Below, piece by piece: positions 40,785 through 52,900 of a DNA stretch of 64,000 nucleotides (within the stretch, counting starts at the first letter, position 1; each line of letters opens with the position of its first letter). This DNA is from Pseudomonas cerasi (GTDB lineage Bacteria > Pseudomonadota > Gammaproteobacteria > Pseudomonadales > Pseudomonadaceae), in assembly GCF_900074915.1 (NCBI RefSeq), contig NZ_LT222319.1:2823001-2887000 (forward strand), written 5' to 3'. Both the position numbers and the translations under genes were made by a program. The notes below the pieces were generated by a model, which was given only the letters and a program-made list of their open reading frames with translations, ran no database searches and was not told the origin of the DNA.

Positions 40785-42746
40785 TCAATCCCGTGCCAGC
40801 GCTTCGATCGGATCGAGCTGTGCCGCGTTACGTGCGGGTACGAAGCCGAACACGATGCCGATCAATGTCGAGCAGATGAACGCAGTGACAATCGAGCTCA
40901 CGGAGAACACCATCTGCCATTCCTTGACCAGCAGTGAAAACACATAGCCGATCACGAACGACAGGCCGATGCCGATGACCCCGCCAATCAGGCAGACCAT
41001 CACCGCCTCCACCAGAAACTGCTGACGGATATCCGCCTGGCGTGCCCCGACTGCCATGCGAATGCCGATCTCGCGCGTCCGTTCCGTGACCGACACCAGC
41101 ATGATGTTCATCACCCCGATACCGCCGACCGCCAGCGAGATCACCGCAATCAACGACAGTAACAGGGCCAGCGACTGGCTGGTCTTCTGCACCGTTTGCA
41201 TCACGCTGTCGAGGTTGTAGGTGAAGAAGTCCTTGGTCCCGTGACGCTTTTGCAACAGCTTGTTGACGTTGTCCTCGACCACCTTGCTTGGCTGTCCGTC
41301 CTTGACCCGCACGGTGATGCCGTCCAGGTAGGTCTGACCCAGAAGGCGTCCGGAGGCGGTTTCGTAGGGCATCCAGATATTCAGGTTCTTGCTGGTGTCG
41401 AAGATGTTTTTCTTGTTCTCGGTCACGCCGATCACCGTGCACGGCAGGTTACCCACCAGAATCACCTGGCCCAGCGGATCGACCTTGGGACCGAACAGGC
41501 GAATCCGCGTGTTGTGATCGATTACTACCACCTGTGCCTGCCGCCGGGCGTCATCCTTGTTGAACCCCACCCCCAAGCCCATTTTGGTGCCACGCACCTG
41601 GAACTAACTCGGGCTGACCCCGCTCACCGTCGCCGAGACGTCGATGTTGCGGTAGCGCACCAGCAGGTTGCGGCCGATATTCGGTGTGGCGCTGTCGATG
41701 TAGTACTCACTGCTCAACGCCGTCACATCGGACAGCGCCAGAGTCTGGATATCCATAGACTTGGTGTCGCCAAAGTCACTGCCGGGGAACACCTCTATGG
41801 TATTGCTGCCGATGGCCTGGATGTCCTTGAGCACATAGCGCTTGGCCCCTTCGCCGATCGCAACGATCGACACCACCGAGGTGATGCCGATGATGATCCC
41901 GAGCATGGTCAGCAGCGTGCGCATGCGGTGCGAGATCAGCGCCACCCACGCCATGACGAAGGCCTCCTGGAACAGGCCGATGTTGGCCATCAGCCGGTTG
42001 CCCTGCCTGGGTTTGCTCGGCAGGCGCTCGGTGGTTTTTTCGTTGACGATCGGACGGTCAGTGTTGACCCGGTCGGCGATGATCTCGCCATCACGCATTT
42101 CGATGATGCGCTCGGCGTGCGCCGCAACCTTCTCGTCGTGGGTTACCAGGATCACCGTGTGCCCGGCGCTGTTGAGCTCAAGGAGGATATTCATCACCTC
42201 CTTGCCGCTCACACTGTCGAGGGCTCCGGTGGGTTCGTCGGCCAGAATGATCTCGCCGCCGTTCATCAAGGCCCGGGCGATACTCACCCGCTGCTGCTGG
42301 CCGCCTGACAACTGGCTTGGCCTGTGCTCCAGATGCCCGGACAGTCCCAGGCGCTCAAGCAGCTTCTGCGCGCGTTCCACACGCATGCTTTTACCGGTGC
42401 CTGCGTAGATGGCCGGCATTTCGACATTCTGGATCGCCGCAAGGTGCGGCAACAGGTGATAACGCTGAAAAATGAAACCGAAGTGATCGCGGCGCAGCTC
42501 TGCCAGCTCATCATCGGTCAGCGTACCGGTTTCACGCCCGTCGACCTTGTAGCTGCCGCTGTTGGCGTGGTCCAGACAACCCAGCACGTTCATCAGCGTT
42601 GACTTGCCGGAGCCCGAGGCCCCGGTAATGGCAACCAGTTCGCCGGCATTGATCGTGAGGTTGATGTCATTGAGCGCGATGAAGTCCTTCTCGCCGGCGA
42701 CGAAACGCCGGGTGACACCTTTGAGTTCAAGAAGAGCTCGACTCAT
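40785..42746 (-). pseudogene. pseF: MacB-type ABC transporter, PseF-like, split by an in-frame stop
   Basis: The N-terminal part (42746-41604) has the ABC ATPase with Walker A GASGSGKST, signature LSGGQQQR and Walker B IILADEPTGALD. It then has the first membrane helix (LLTMLGIIIGITSVVSIVAI) and part of the periplasmic domain. A TAG at 41604-41606 follows VSPS. The same frame then continues FQVRGTKMGLGVGFNKDD through the three C-terminal helices to LDPIEALARD at 40785. With the stop read as Tyr the protein would be about 653 residues, the normal MacB length. A fragment starting at GTG 41597 would lack the ATPase. With the stop in place the transporter should not work. Confidence 0.88.
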
Positions 42747-42748
42747 GG

Positions 42749-43906
42749 TCAGGCCCCCGCTGTCGCTGGTGTGGCCGACGGTTCACCGATCACCACCTGG
42801 TCACCCTCGGCAAGGCCGCTCTTGATCTCGACCCGCACGTTGTTGTTGATGCCGGTCTGCACATTGCGGCTCTGGGCCTGGCCCTGCGCGTCCACCACGC
42901 GTACCGGGAAGCTGCCGTCGCCGTTCTTGTCGCCCAGGGCCGCAACAGGCACAGTCAATACGTCCTTGGCCTTTTCACGCACGATATGCACTTGGGCGGT
43001 CATCGAAATACGCAGACGGTGATCAGGGTTGGGGACGTCGAACAATGCGTTGTAGAACACCGCACTGTTCGGCTTGCTGGCGGTGCTGGATTGTGCATCC
43101 AGGAAGTTTTGCGGTGCTGGCTCCGTGCCCTTCAGCTTGGCGTAATAGCGTTTTTCGGCATCGCCGAGAATGGTGAAATACACCTCTTGCCCGGGGGTGA
43201 TATGAATCACGTCGGCCTCGGATACCTGTGCCTTGACAGTCATGGTGTCCAGATCCGCCAACTTGAGAATCACCGGTGTCAGCTGGCTGGCGATCACAGT
43301 CTGACCTTCCTGCGTCACGATACCCACCACATCACCGCTGATCGGCGCGACGATACGGGTATAGCCCAGGTTGATCCTGGCGGTCTCGATCTGAATTCTT
43401 GCGTCGCGCACCTGTGCCTCCAGCGACCGCAGGTTGGCACTCCGGACCTCGAAATCCGATTGCGCCGTATCGAAGTCCTTTTGCGAGATTGCGTCATCCG
43501 CACGTAATTGCTTGTAGCGTTGGTAAATGGCTTTGGCGTCCTTGAGCTGCGCCACAGCCGCGTCTTTCTGGGCGATCAGGTTCTGTTCGTTGACCTGCGA
43601 CTGGCGCAGAGTGTTCTGCAGCACCACGGGATCGATTTCCGCCAGCCACTGACCTTGTTTGACCTTGTCGCCCAGATTGACCTTCAGGGACTTGAGCTGG
43701 CCCGAGACCTGCGAGCCAACGTCAACCTGCTTGATGCCTTGCAGCACACCGCTGGCCAGCACCGAGTTTTCGATGTCGGTGCGTTCGACCTTGGCGGTCA
43801 GGTACTCCGGAGCCTTTTCCGGAGACTGGACGCTGTAGGCAATACCCGCTGCCAGAACCAGCAGCACGACAACGATGAGCACTTTGCGAAACTTCAACTT
43901 TTTCAT
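42749..43906 (-). CDS. pseE: MacA-type periplasmic adaptor, PseE-like
   Basis: The 385 residues start with a membrane anchor (VLIVVVLLVLAAGIAYSV). The lipoyl domain reads VGSQVSGQLKSLKVNLGDKV, followed by a coiled-coil hairpin (about 95-170) and beta-barrel and membrane-proximal domains. It would link PseF to an outer-membrane channel. It lies 63 bases after the NRPS gene and ends two bases before pseF, suggesting one transcript. PseEF of P. syringae pv. syringae is known for toxin secretion. This gene is intact although its partner is broken. Confidence 0.87.
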   Translation of the reverse strand: MKKLKFRKVLIVVVLLVLAAGIAYSVQSPEKAPEYLTAKVERTDIENSVLASGVLQGIKQVDVGSQVSGQLKSLKVNLGDKVKQGQWLAEIDPVVLQNTLRQSQVNEQNLIAQKDAAVAQLKDAKAIYQRYKQLRADDAISQKDFDTAQSDFEVRSANLRSLEAQVRDARIQIETARINLGYTRIVAPISGDVVGIVTQEGQTVIASQLTPVILKLADLDTMTVKAQVSEADVIHITPGQEVYFTILGDAEKRYYAKLKGTEPAPQNFLDAQSSTASKPNSAVFYNALFDVPNPDHRLRISMTAQVHIVREKAKDVLTVPVAALGDKNGDGSFPVRVVDAQGQAQSRNVQTGINNNVRVEIKSGLAEGDQVVIGEPSATPATAGA

Positions 43907-43933
43907 AGAAAGCCACGAATGTGTTGAGAATTG

Positions 43934-43953
43934 ACCCGGCGATGGACCGCCGG
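43934..43953 (-). other. Hairpin between sypC and pseE
   Basis: CCCGGCG-ATGGAC-CGCCGGG is a perfect 7-bp G/C stem in the 63-base gap between the NRPS stop and pseE. No T-run follows; it could stabilise the upstream message or lower pseE expression. Confidence 0.45.
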
Positions 43954-43969
43954 GCTTGAAGAAACGGCG

Positions 43970-46900
43970 TTATTGGCGGGGTAGCCACCAGTTCGCCAGA
44001 TGCTGTACATGCTGCGCCTTGAGAATGGTGAAATGGTTGCCCGGCCCACGCCAGACAGTGAGATCCGGAGCACACTGGCGCCAGCCGCTGACCATCGCCT
44101 GCTGTTCACGCTGATTGCCCGCCGCATCCAGCACTGGGTCATCGGCCAGCACCAGACGCACCGGCCCGGAGTAGATCTGCGACGGTTGATAACGTGTGCG
44201 CAACGCCGTACCGAAAGCCCGCGCAGGCCCGCGCATCGCGTCCGGCGAAGAACGCTGCGGCAACATCCCTGCCCGCACCATCCCGGCATGCAACAAGCGC
44301 ATCTGACCGACATCGTCCTGGGTCCGGAAGGCCGCACGATCGATGCCCAGCGACTTACCCGCAGCCAGTTCCATGGTCTCGATCAAACGTTCCAGTACGC
44401 CTATCGCGGTGTAAGGTTTGCCCACCACGCCGTTGCCGCCCGGTGACTCACTGTCGATCAGTGTCAGCGAAGCCACTTCGCGGCCACGTGCCGTCAGGCG
44501 CTGGGCCATTTCAAAGGCCACCCAGCCGCCGAACGAATGACCGAGCAGATGCACCGGCCCCTCGGGGTGAGTGCTGTCGAGTGCTTGCAGATACGCTTCG
44601 GCGGCGGTTTCCACCAGACTGTAAGGCACCGTGCGGCCATCCAGCCCGCGCGGTTGCAGCCCGTGGATCGGCCAGTGCGGGCCCAGTGCCTCGGCCAGGC
44701 CGATGAAACCGGTCACACTGTCCCCTGCCCCCGGGACACAGAACACGGGCGCATGATCGCGGCGTCCGCCCTGAATCGTCAGCAACGGCCGGTGGGCGTT
44801 GTCAGCACCCCGTGGCCGATCGGGCAGATCAGTCAACGCCTGGCTGATCGCCTGACCCAGGCCCTCGATATGTGGCGGCTTCATCATGCTCAAGTGATCG
44901 CCCGCGACCTTGATACTGCGCAACTGACTGACGGGCAGTACGCTATCCCAACCCAGGTAACCGCTGTGCTTCTGCGAGTTGGGTTCCCACTCACTGGCAG
45001 TGAACAGGTGCAGCGGCACGCTGTTGGGGTAAACCGTGTAATTGGCCTGCGCATGACCGTGAGCCACCTCTCGGTCGAGGTACTGGCAAAGACCCTCGTT
45101 CGTGTAGATGTCCAGCTCCGGCGGCAGCGCACCCTGCTCACGGCAGTGCTGCAGGAGCCCGGCGAAATCAAAGGCCTGCCGGTTTGCACGCACTCGCTCC
45201 AGGGCTTCCAGAGCCTGCGCGCATTCGCCTCGGGCTTTCCAGAACTGCTCGCAGTGTTCCAGCAGGTGCTGACGGTGGGCGGTCTGCAGGTCCCAACGCT
45301 CGCGACCCTGATCCACCAGGCGCGGCATGTAGGTGTCGAGCATGCCGATAAACTCCACCTCCTCGTCCATGCCCTCCAGCTGGATGGCGATTTCGTAGGC
45401 CAGAAGCCCTCCGAACGACCAGCCCGCCAGGCGATAAGGTCCGTGCGGCTGCACGCTGCGCATCGCACCCAACAAGCGCGTTGCCAGGCATTCCATGGTC
45501 AGCAACTGTTCCTGACCGAGCGGGATGCCGCTCAACCCGTAGACCGGAATGTCGCTGTCGATGTGTACCGCCAGCGCCGCGAAGTGCACATCCTGGCCGG
45601 TGAACTCGTGGACCAGGAACAGCGGACGCTGGTTGCCGGTGGTGCGCACCGGCACCAGTTGCTCATGAAGCTGCGTTGCAACCTCTTCGCTGCGGCTGCC
45701 CAGCAGGCTGGCCAGGGCCGCCACGCTGGCGTGCTGGAAAACGTCGGCCAGAGACACCGGCAAGCCACTCTGTACCAGTTGGTTGACCAGTCGTACCGCC
45801 ATCAGCGAGTGACCGCCGAGATTGAAGAAGCTGTCATGACGTCCCACCTGTTGCAATTCAAGTACTTCCGCCCAGGCTTTCGCCAGACGAATCTCCAACT
45901 CCCCTGCCGGGGCTTCAAACGTTCGGCTCACGAACTGATCCGCTGTCGGCGTTGGCAGTGCCTGGACATCCACCTTGCCATTGAGCGTCAGCGGCAAGTC
46001 TGGCAGGCAGATGAATACGCTCGGGACCATGTATTCCGGCAAGCTGGCGCTCAGTTGTGCACGCAGAGCCTCTGGCTCGGGTGCTTCAACGTCAGCGTGC
46101 ACGGTGTAGTAAGCCACCAGACGCGTGTCGCCCGGGCTGTCTTCGCGGGCCACTACCACGGAGTTACGCACGCCATCGCACCCATGCAGGCTGCTTTCGA
46201 CTTCCCCGAGCTCCACACGGAAGCCGCGGACCTTCACCTGGCCATCATTGCGCGCCAGGTATTCGAGGTTGCCGTCCGGCAACCAGCGCGCCAGGTCGCC
46301 GGTGCGATAGAGACGCGCGCCCGCCTGCTGACTGAACGGATCGTCGCTGAAGCGTTCGGCGGTCAGTTCCGGGCGATTCAGGTAGCCAAGCGCGACCCCG
46401 ACCCCGCCGATGTAGATCTCGCCGACGCTGCCCATCGGCACCGGCTCGCCGCACGCGTCGAGCAGATAGATGCGCACGTTGGCGTTGGGTTTGCCGATCG
46501 GCAGGCTCAGGGTTCCCGGCTGCACATCAAACACTTCGTAACGAGTGGCGCACGTGGTGCCCTCGGTCGGGCCGTAGCCGTTGAACAAGCGCACTTGAGA
46601 CGAGTGCTCCCGTACCCGGCGGAACGACGCCGGATCCGCCCGTTCGCCACCGCACTCCAGCATGCGCAAGCCTGCCAAAGCTTCGGGAATCAACCCGGCA
46701 TACAGATTGAACAACGCGGTCGAACTGAACATCACCGTCACCGCATGGCGTTTGAGCAAGGCCGCAAAGGCCGCCGGCTCAAGCAACACGGAAGGCTCGA
46801 CGATTATCGACTGGCCGCCGTTGAGCAAGGCACCCCAGATCTCCGGGCTACTGGCGTCGAACGCTGGATTGGAAGAAAACGCCACGCGGTCATCGGCACG

Positions 46901-49900
46901 GAAGTCGTAGTTGTCCCGCACCAGCCGCACAATGCCGTTGTGGGTCACGATCACGCCCTTGGGCAGGCCGGTGGAGCCGGAGGTGTAGATGATGCACGCC
47001 GGGGTCTCGCCTGCAGCTTCATCTGCAAGCACGACTGGCCCTTGGCTCAACGCTGATAGATCCAGGGTGTCCAGATCGAGTCTCTGTGTCAGGTCAGGTG
47101 CCGTCAGTTCGCTGCGGGTCAGCAACAGGGTTGCTTCGCTGTCCTCGAGCATGAAGCGCAGACGCTCTTCGGGAGCCAGGCGATCCAGCGCCAGGTAAGC
47201 CGCGCCGCACTTGAGTGTGGCCAGCATACTGGTCAGCAGTTCCACCGAACGATCCAGCAGGATCGCCACTCGGGTTCCCGCGTGCACGCCGTGTTGGCGC
47301 AAGTGCTGAGCCAGGGCGTTGGCGCGGCTGTCGAGTTCGGCGTAGGTCAGCGTCTGCTCACCCTGACGGGCCGCAAGCACCTGAGGTCGAGACGCTGCAT
47401 GCGCCTCGAAAAGGCGATGCATCAACTGGCCCTCAGGGTAAGCGCGGTCGGTTGCATTAAGACCGGTCAACAGATGCTGACGCTCGACTGCATCCACCAA
47501 TGGAACGTGTTCCAGTATGTGTTGTTCATTGGCGACCATAGCTTCCAGCAAGCGCTGGAAATAGCCCAGGTAACGGTCCATGGTGCTTTCGTCGAACAGC
47601 GCCGTGGCGTATTCCAGCGTGCCGATCAACTGATCGCCGACCTCGGTCATGTCCAGCACCAGATCGAACTTCGCCGTGTGGTCGTTTACCGCTACGCCTT
47701 GCAGGTTCATGCTGCCGAGCGACAGGTCGGACGTTTCGTTGTTCTGCCAGGACAGCATGGCCTGGAAGATCGGGCTGTGGGACAGGCTGCGTTGCGGACG
47801 AACCACCTCGACCACCTGTTCGAACGGCAGGTCCTGGTGGGTCTGCGCTGCCAGCGTCTGACGCTTGACCTGCTGCATCAACGCTTCGACGCTGGGTGCG
47901 CCGGACAGATCGACGCGTATCGCCAGGGTGTTGACGAAGAACCCGATCAGGTCCTCCACTTCGGCACGCACGCGGTTGGCCACCGGTGTACCGATCACCA
48001 CATCGTCCTGGCCGGCCAGACGCCCCAGCAGCGAGGCCCATGCGACCATTACGGTCATGAACAGGGTGCTGCCATGTCGCTGGCTCAGGGCCTTGAGGCC
48101 GCTGGTCAGCTCTGCATCAAGCACCAGGCTGCGAACGTTGCCGCTGTAGTCCTGTTGTGCCGGGCGTGGCCGGTCGGTTGGCAAGGTCAGCAAGGCTGGC
48201 GCGCCACCCAGGGCCTGCTGCCAGTACTGACGCTGTTGCTGCAGCACTTCGCCGCTCAGCCAGTTGCGCTGCCACACGGCATAGTCGGCGTATTGCACCG
48301 GCAAAGCGGGCAGCGGATCCTCGGCACCGGCACTGAACGCCGCATAGAGCGCACTCAGCTCGCGGGTCAGCACATCCGCGGACCAGCCGTCGGAGACGAT
48401 ATGGTGCATCGTCACCAGCAACACATGATCGTCCTCGGCCATGCGCACCAGGCGTCCCCGTACCAGCGGACCGTTGAGCAGATCGAAGCCCTCGTTGGCC
48501 TCTGCAGCGGTGATGGCGAGCAGTTGCTGTTCAGCATCCGCCTGCTCGGTCAACACCTGCAGTTGCAGGCTGAAACCGATATCGGCAGGAGCGATGCGCT
48601 GCACCGGATCCTGGTCCTGCTCTTGCACAAAGGTCGTACGCAGCACTTCGTGGCGGGCGACGATACGGTCCAGCGCTCGCTCCAGCGCAGGGTTATCCAG
48701 AGTGCCACGCAGACGCAGCCCTGCCGGAATATGGTAAGCCGCGCTGCCGCCTTCCAGCTGCGCGAGGAACCACAGACGCTGCTGAGCAAACGACAGCGGC
48801 AAGGCCTGATCACGGGACACCGGCACGATAGGCGGCTGGCTGCTGCCTTTGGCGTCGGCGAGTATGCGTGCCATGGCTGCCAGTTCCGGCTGGGCAAAGA
48901 TATCCGCCAGGCCCAGCTCGACGCTCAACTGCTGGCGCACTTGGGAAATCAAACGCATCGCCAGCAGCGAGTGCCCGCCCAGTTCAAAGAACTGGTCGTG
49001 ACGGCCCACCTGTTCCAGATCGAGCAGGTTCTGCCAGATCTGCGCCAGCGCCAGCTCTGTGGCCCCTTGCGGCGCCACGTGTTCGCGGCTGGCAAAGGCA
49101 TCGGCTTGCGGAGCCGGCAACGCCTTGCGGTCGAGCTTGCGGTTCGGCGTCAACGGCAGTGCATCAAGCAGCACAAACGCGCTCGGCAGCATGTACTCGG
49201 CCAGTTGCGGTGCCAGTTCGGCGCGCAGACTGGCGGCATCCAGGTTCGCTTGTGGCTGTGCAATCACGTAGGCCACAAGACGTTTTTCACCAGGAGTGTC
49301 TTCCCGAGCGATCACCACCGCTTCCTTGACCCCGGCGCAATTGCCCAGGCGGGCTTCGATTTCGCCCAGTTCGATCCGGAAACCGCGCACCTTGACCTGG
49401 AAATCGTTACGCCCCAGATATTCAATGCGGCCGTCAGCCATGTAGCGTGCCAAATCGCCGGTTTTGTACATCCTGGCATCAGGGCTGCTGCTGAACGGAT
49501 CCGCGAGGAAACGCTTGGCGTTGACCTCGGCAAGGTTCAGGTAGCCGCGTGCCACGCCATCGCCACCGATGAAGATCTCACCAGCCACGCCATAGGGCAC
49601 GGGCTGCTGATGGGCATCAAGCAGGTAGATGCGGGTGTTGGCCATCGGTTTGCCGATGGTCGCGTTGCCACTGCCTTCGCTGCCGGCCACAGCATCATGG
49701 CTGACATAAGCCGCGGTGCAAGAAACGGTTGCCTCGGTCGGACCATAGGTGTTGATCAGGCGAGTATGCGCCGGGCGCACCTCATCCCAGAGCTTGAGCT
49801 TCTGCGCCGACAGCGCATCACCCGTGACGTTGATCAGGCGCACCTCGGCCAAGCGTTGTTCGGCAGCCTGAGGCTGGTTGTGCCACTCGGCCACCAGCGT

Positions 49901-52900
49901 GTGCCAGTGCGCGGCGGTCAAGTGCAGGACCGTCGGATGAATGCCGTGAGTTTCAAGACCTTCGTTGCCGAAGATCTCGCGGCTCGGAGCCAGGGTGGCA
50001 CCCGCCAGCAAGGCCGGGAAGATTTCCTCTACCGACAGGTCGAAGTTCAGGGTGTTCTGTTGCAGCACGGTGTCGGTTGGCGCCAGGCCAAAAAGCCGCG
50101 CCGCATCGACGCTGTAGTTGACCAGGCCGCGATGTTCGATCATCACGCCCTTCGGATTGCCCGTGGAGCCCGAGGTGTAGATCACATACGCCAGGTTGCG
50201 CACGCTGAGGGCTTCCACCACCGGGTTGTCGTCACGCTCGGTAAAGGTGGCGCGCTGATCGCCGTCGAGCAACACCAGTGGCAAGGTCAGGGTCGGCAAG
50301 CGCTTGCGCAGATCACGCTGGGTCAGCAACGCCGCTGGCTGGCTGTCGGTGATCATGTAAGCCAGTCGCTCGGCCGGATAGGCAGGGTCCAGCGGTACAT
50401 AAGCCGCCCCTGCCTTGAGCACACCGAGCAGGCCGACCATCATTTCCACACCGCGCTCGACGCAGATCGCCACCCGGTCGTCCGGGCCGATGCCCAGGCC
50501 GATCAGGTGATGAGCCAGACGGTTGGCCTGACGGTTCAATTCGGCATAGCTCAGGCGCTGCGCCTCGTGGACCACGGCGATAGCGTCGGGCTGTACCTGG
50601 ACCTTTTCTTCGAACAGCTGGTGAATCGTGCAGTCTTGCGGGTAAGGCACATCGGTAGCATTAAGGTCGACCAGCAGATGCTGGCGCTCCGCCTTATCGA
50701 GCAGCGGCACCTGCTCCAGCAACTGGCGGTCGTCGGCGACCATGGCTTCCAGCAAGTGCTGGAAGTAGCCCATGTAACGCTGCAGGGTGCTTTCGTCGAA
50801 CAGTGCCGTGGCATATTCCAGCGTGCCGATCAGCTGATCGCCGACCTCGGTCATGTCCAGCGTCAGGTCGAACTTGGCCGTATGGCCAGCCACTGCGACG
50901 CCCTGCAGGCTCATGTCGCCAAGCGCCAGATCGGATGCTTCGTTGTTCTGCCACGACAACATGGCCTGGAAAATCGGGCTGTGGGACAGGCTGCGTTGTG
51001 GGCGAACCACCTCAACCACCTGTTCGAACGGCAGGTCCTGATTCGCCTGGGCGGCCAGGGTCTGCTGTTTGACCTGCTGCAACAGGCTTTGGACGCTCGG
51101 TGTCCCCGAGAGGTCGACGCGCACGGCCAGGGTGTTGACGAAGAACCCGATCAGGTCCTCCACCTCGGTACGCAGGCGGTTGGCCACCGGCGTACCGATG
51201 ACCACGTCGTCCTGACCGGCCAGACGTCCCAGCAACGCAGCCCATGCGGCCATGACCGTCATGAACAGGCTGCTGCCATGACGCTGGCTCAGCGCCTTGA
51301 GGCCACGCGTCAGGTCGGCGTCGAGGACCAGGCCGAGCAACTGGCCGCTGTAGTCCTGTTGCGCCGGGCGTGGCCGGTCGCTCGGCAAGGTCAGCAAGGC
51401 CGGCGCGCCGGCCAGAGTCTGCTGCCAGTACTGGCGCTGTTGCTGCAGCACGTCGCCGCTCAGCCAGTTGCGCTGCCACAGCGCGTAATCGGCGTATTGC
51501 ACGGGCAATGCTGGCAACGGATCCTCGGCGCCTTGGCTGAACGCTGCATAGAGCACGCCCAGTTCACGGGTCAACACGCCAGCGGACCAGCCGTCAGAGA
51601 CGATGTGGTGCATGGTCACCAGCAAGACATGGTCATCATCGGCCAGGCATACCAGACGTCCACGCACCAGTGGGCCGTTGAGCAGATCAAAGCCCTCTTC
51701 GGCCTCTTCTGCGGCGATGGCGAGCAGTTGTTGTTCCGCGTCGCCCTGCCCGGTCAGCACCTGCAGTTGCAAGTTGAAGCCGATATCGGCTGGAGCGATG
51801 CGCTGCAGCGGATCCTGGTCCTGTTCCTGTACAAAGGTTGTGCGCAATGCCTCATGGCGCGCAACGATACGGTCCAGCGCGCGCTTCAGTGCGTCCTGAT
51901 CGAGCCTGCCGCGCAGACGCAGACCGGCTGGAATGTGATAAGCCGCACTGCCGCCGTCCAGCTGTGCGAGGAACCACAGGCGTTGCTGGGCAAACGACAG
52001 CGGCAAGGACTGATCGCGGGACACCGGCACGATGGGCTGCTGGCTGCTGCCGGCAGCGTGTGCCACTACCTGAGCCAGCGCCGCGAGTTCCGGCTGGGCG
52101 AAGATGTCCGCCAGGCTCAGCTCGACGCCCATGCGCTGACGCACCTGGGAAATCAGGCGCATTGCCAGCAGCGAGTGCCCGCCCAGTTCGAAGAAGTGGT
52201 CATGACGCCCTACTGCTTCCAGGTTGAGCAGGTTCTGCCAGATCTGCGCCAGGGCTTTTTCGCTGGTGCCTTGCGGGGCGACATGTTCGCGACTGGCAAA
52301 GGCGTTGTCCGCTGGAGCTGGCAAGGCCTTGCGATCGAGTTTGCGATTCGGTGTCAGCGGCAGTGCATCAAGCAGCACGAACGCACTTGGCAGCATGTAC
52401 TCGGCCAGTTGCGGCGCCAGTTCGGCGCGCAGTCTGGCGCGCAGTCTGGCGGCATCCAGGTTTGTTTGTGGCTGGGCGATCATGTAGGCCACGAGGCGTT
52501 TTTCGCCGGGATTGTCTTCCCGAGCGATCACCACCGCTTCCTTGACCCCTTTGCAGCTACCGAGACGCGCTTCGATTTCGCCCAGTTCGATACGGAAACC
52601 GCGCACTTTGACCTGGAAGTCATTACGGCCCAGGTATTCGATACGGCCGTCGGCCATGTAGCGTGCCAGGTCACCGGTCTTGTACATCCGGGCATCAGGG
52701 CTGTTGCTGAACGGATCAGCGAGAAAGCGCTCGGCGTTGACCTCTGCAAGGTTCAGGTAACCGCGTGCCACGCCGTCGCCACCGATGAAAATCTCACCGG
52801 CCACGCCGTATGGCACCGGCTGCTGATGGGCATCGAGCAGGTAGATGCGGGTGTTGGCCATCGGCTTGCCGATGGTCGCGTTGCCGCTGCCTTCGCTGCC

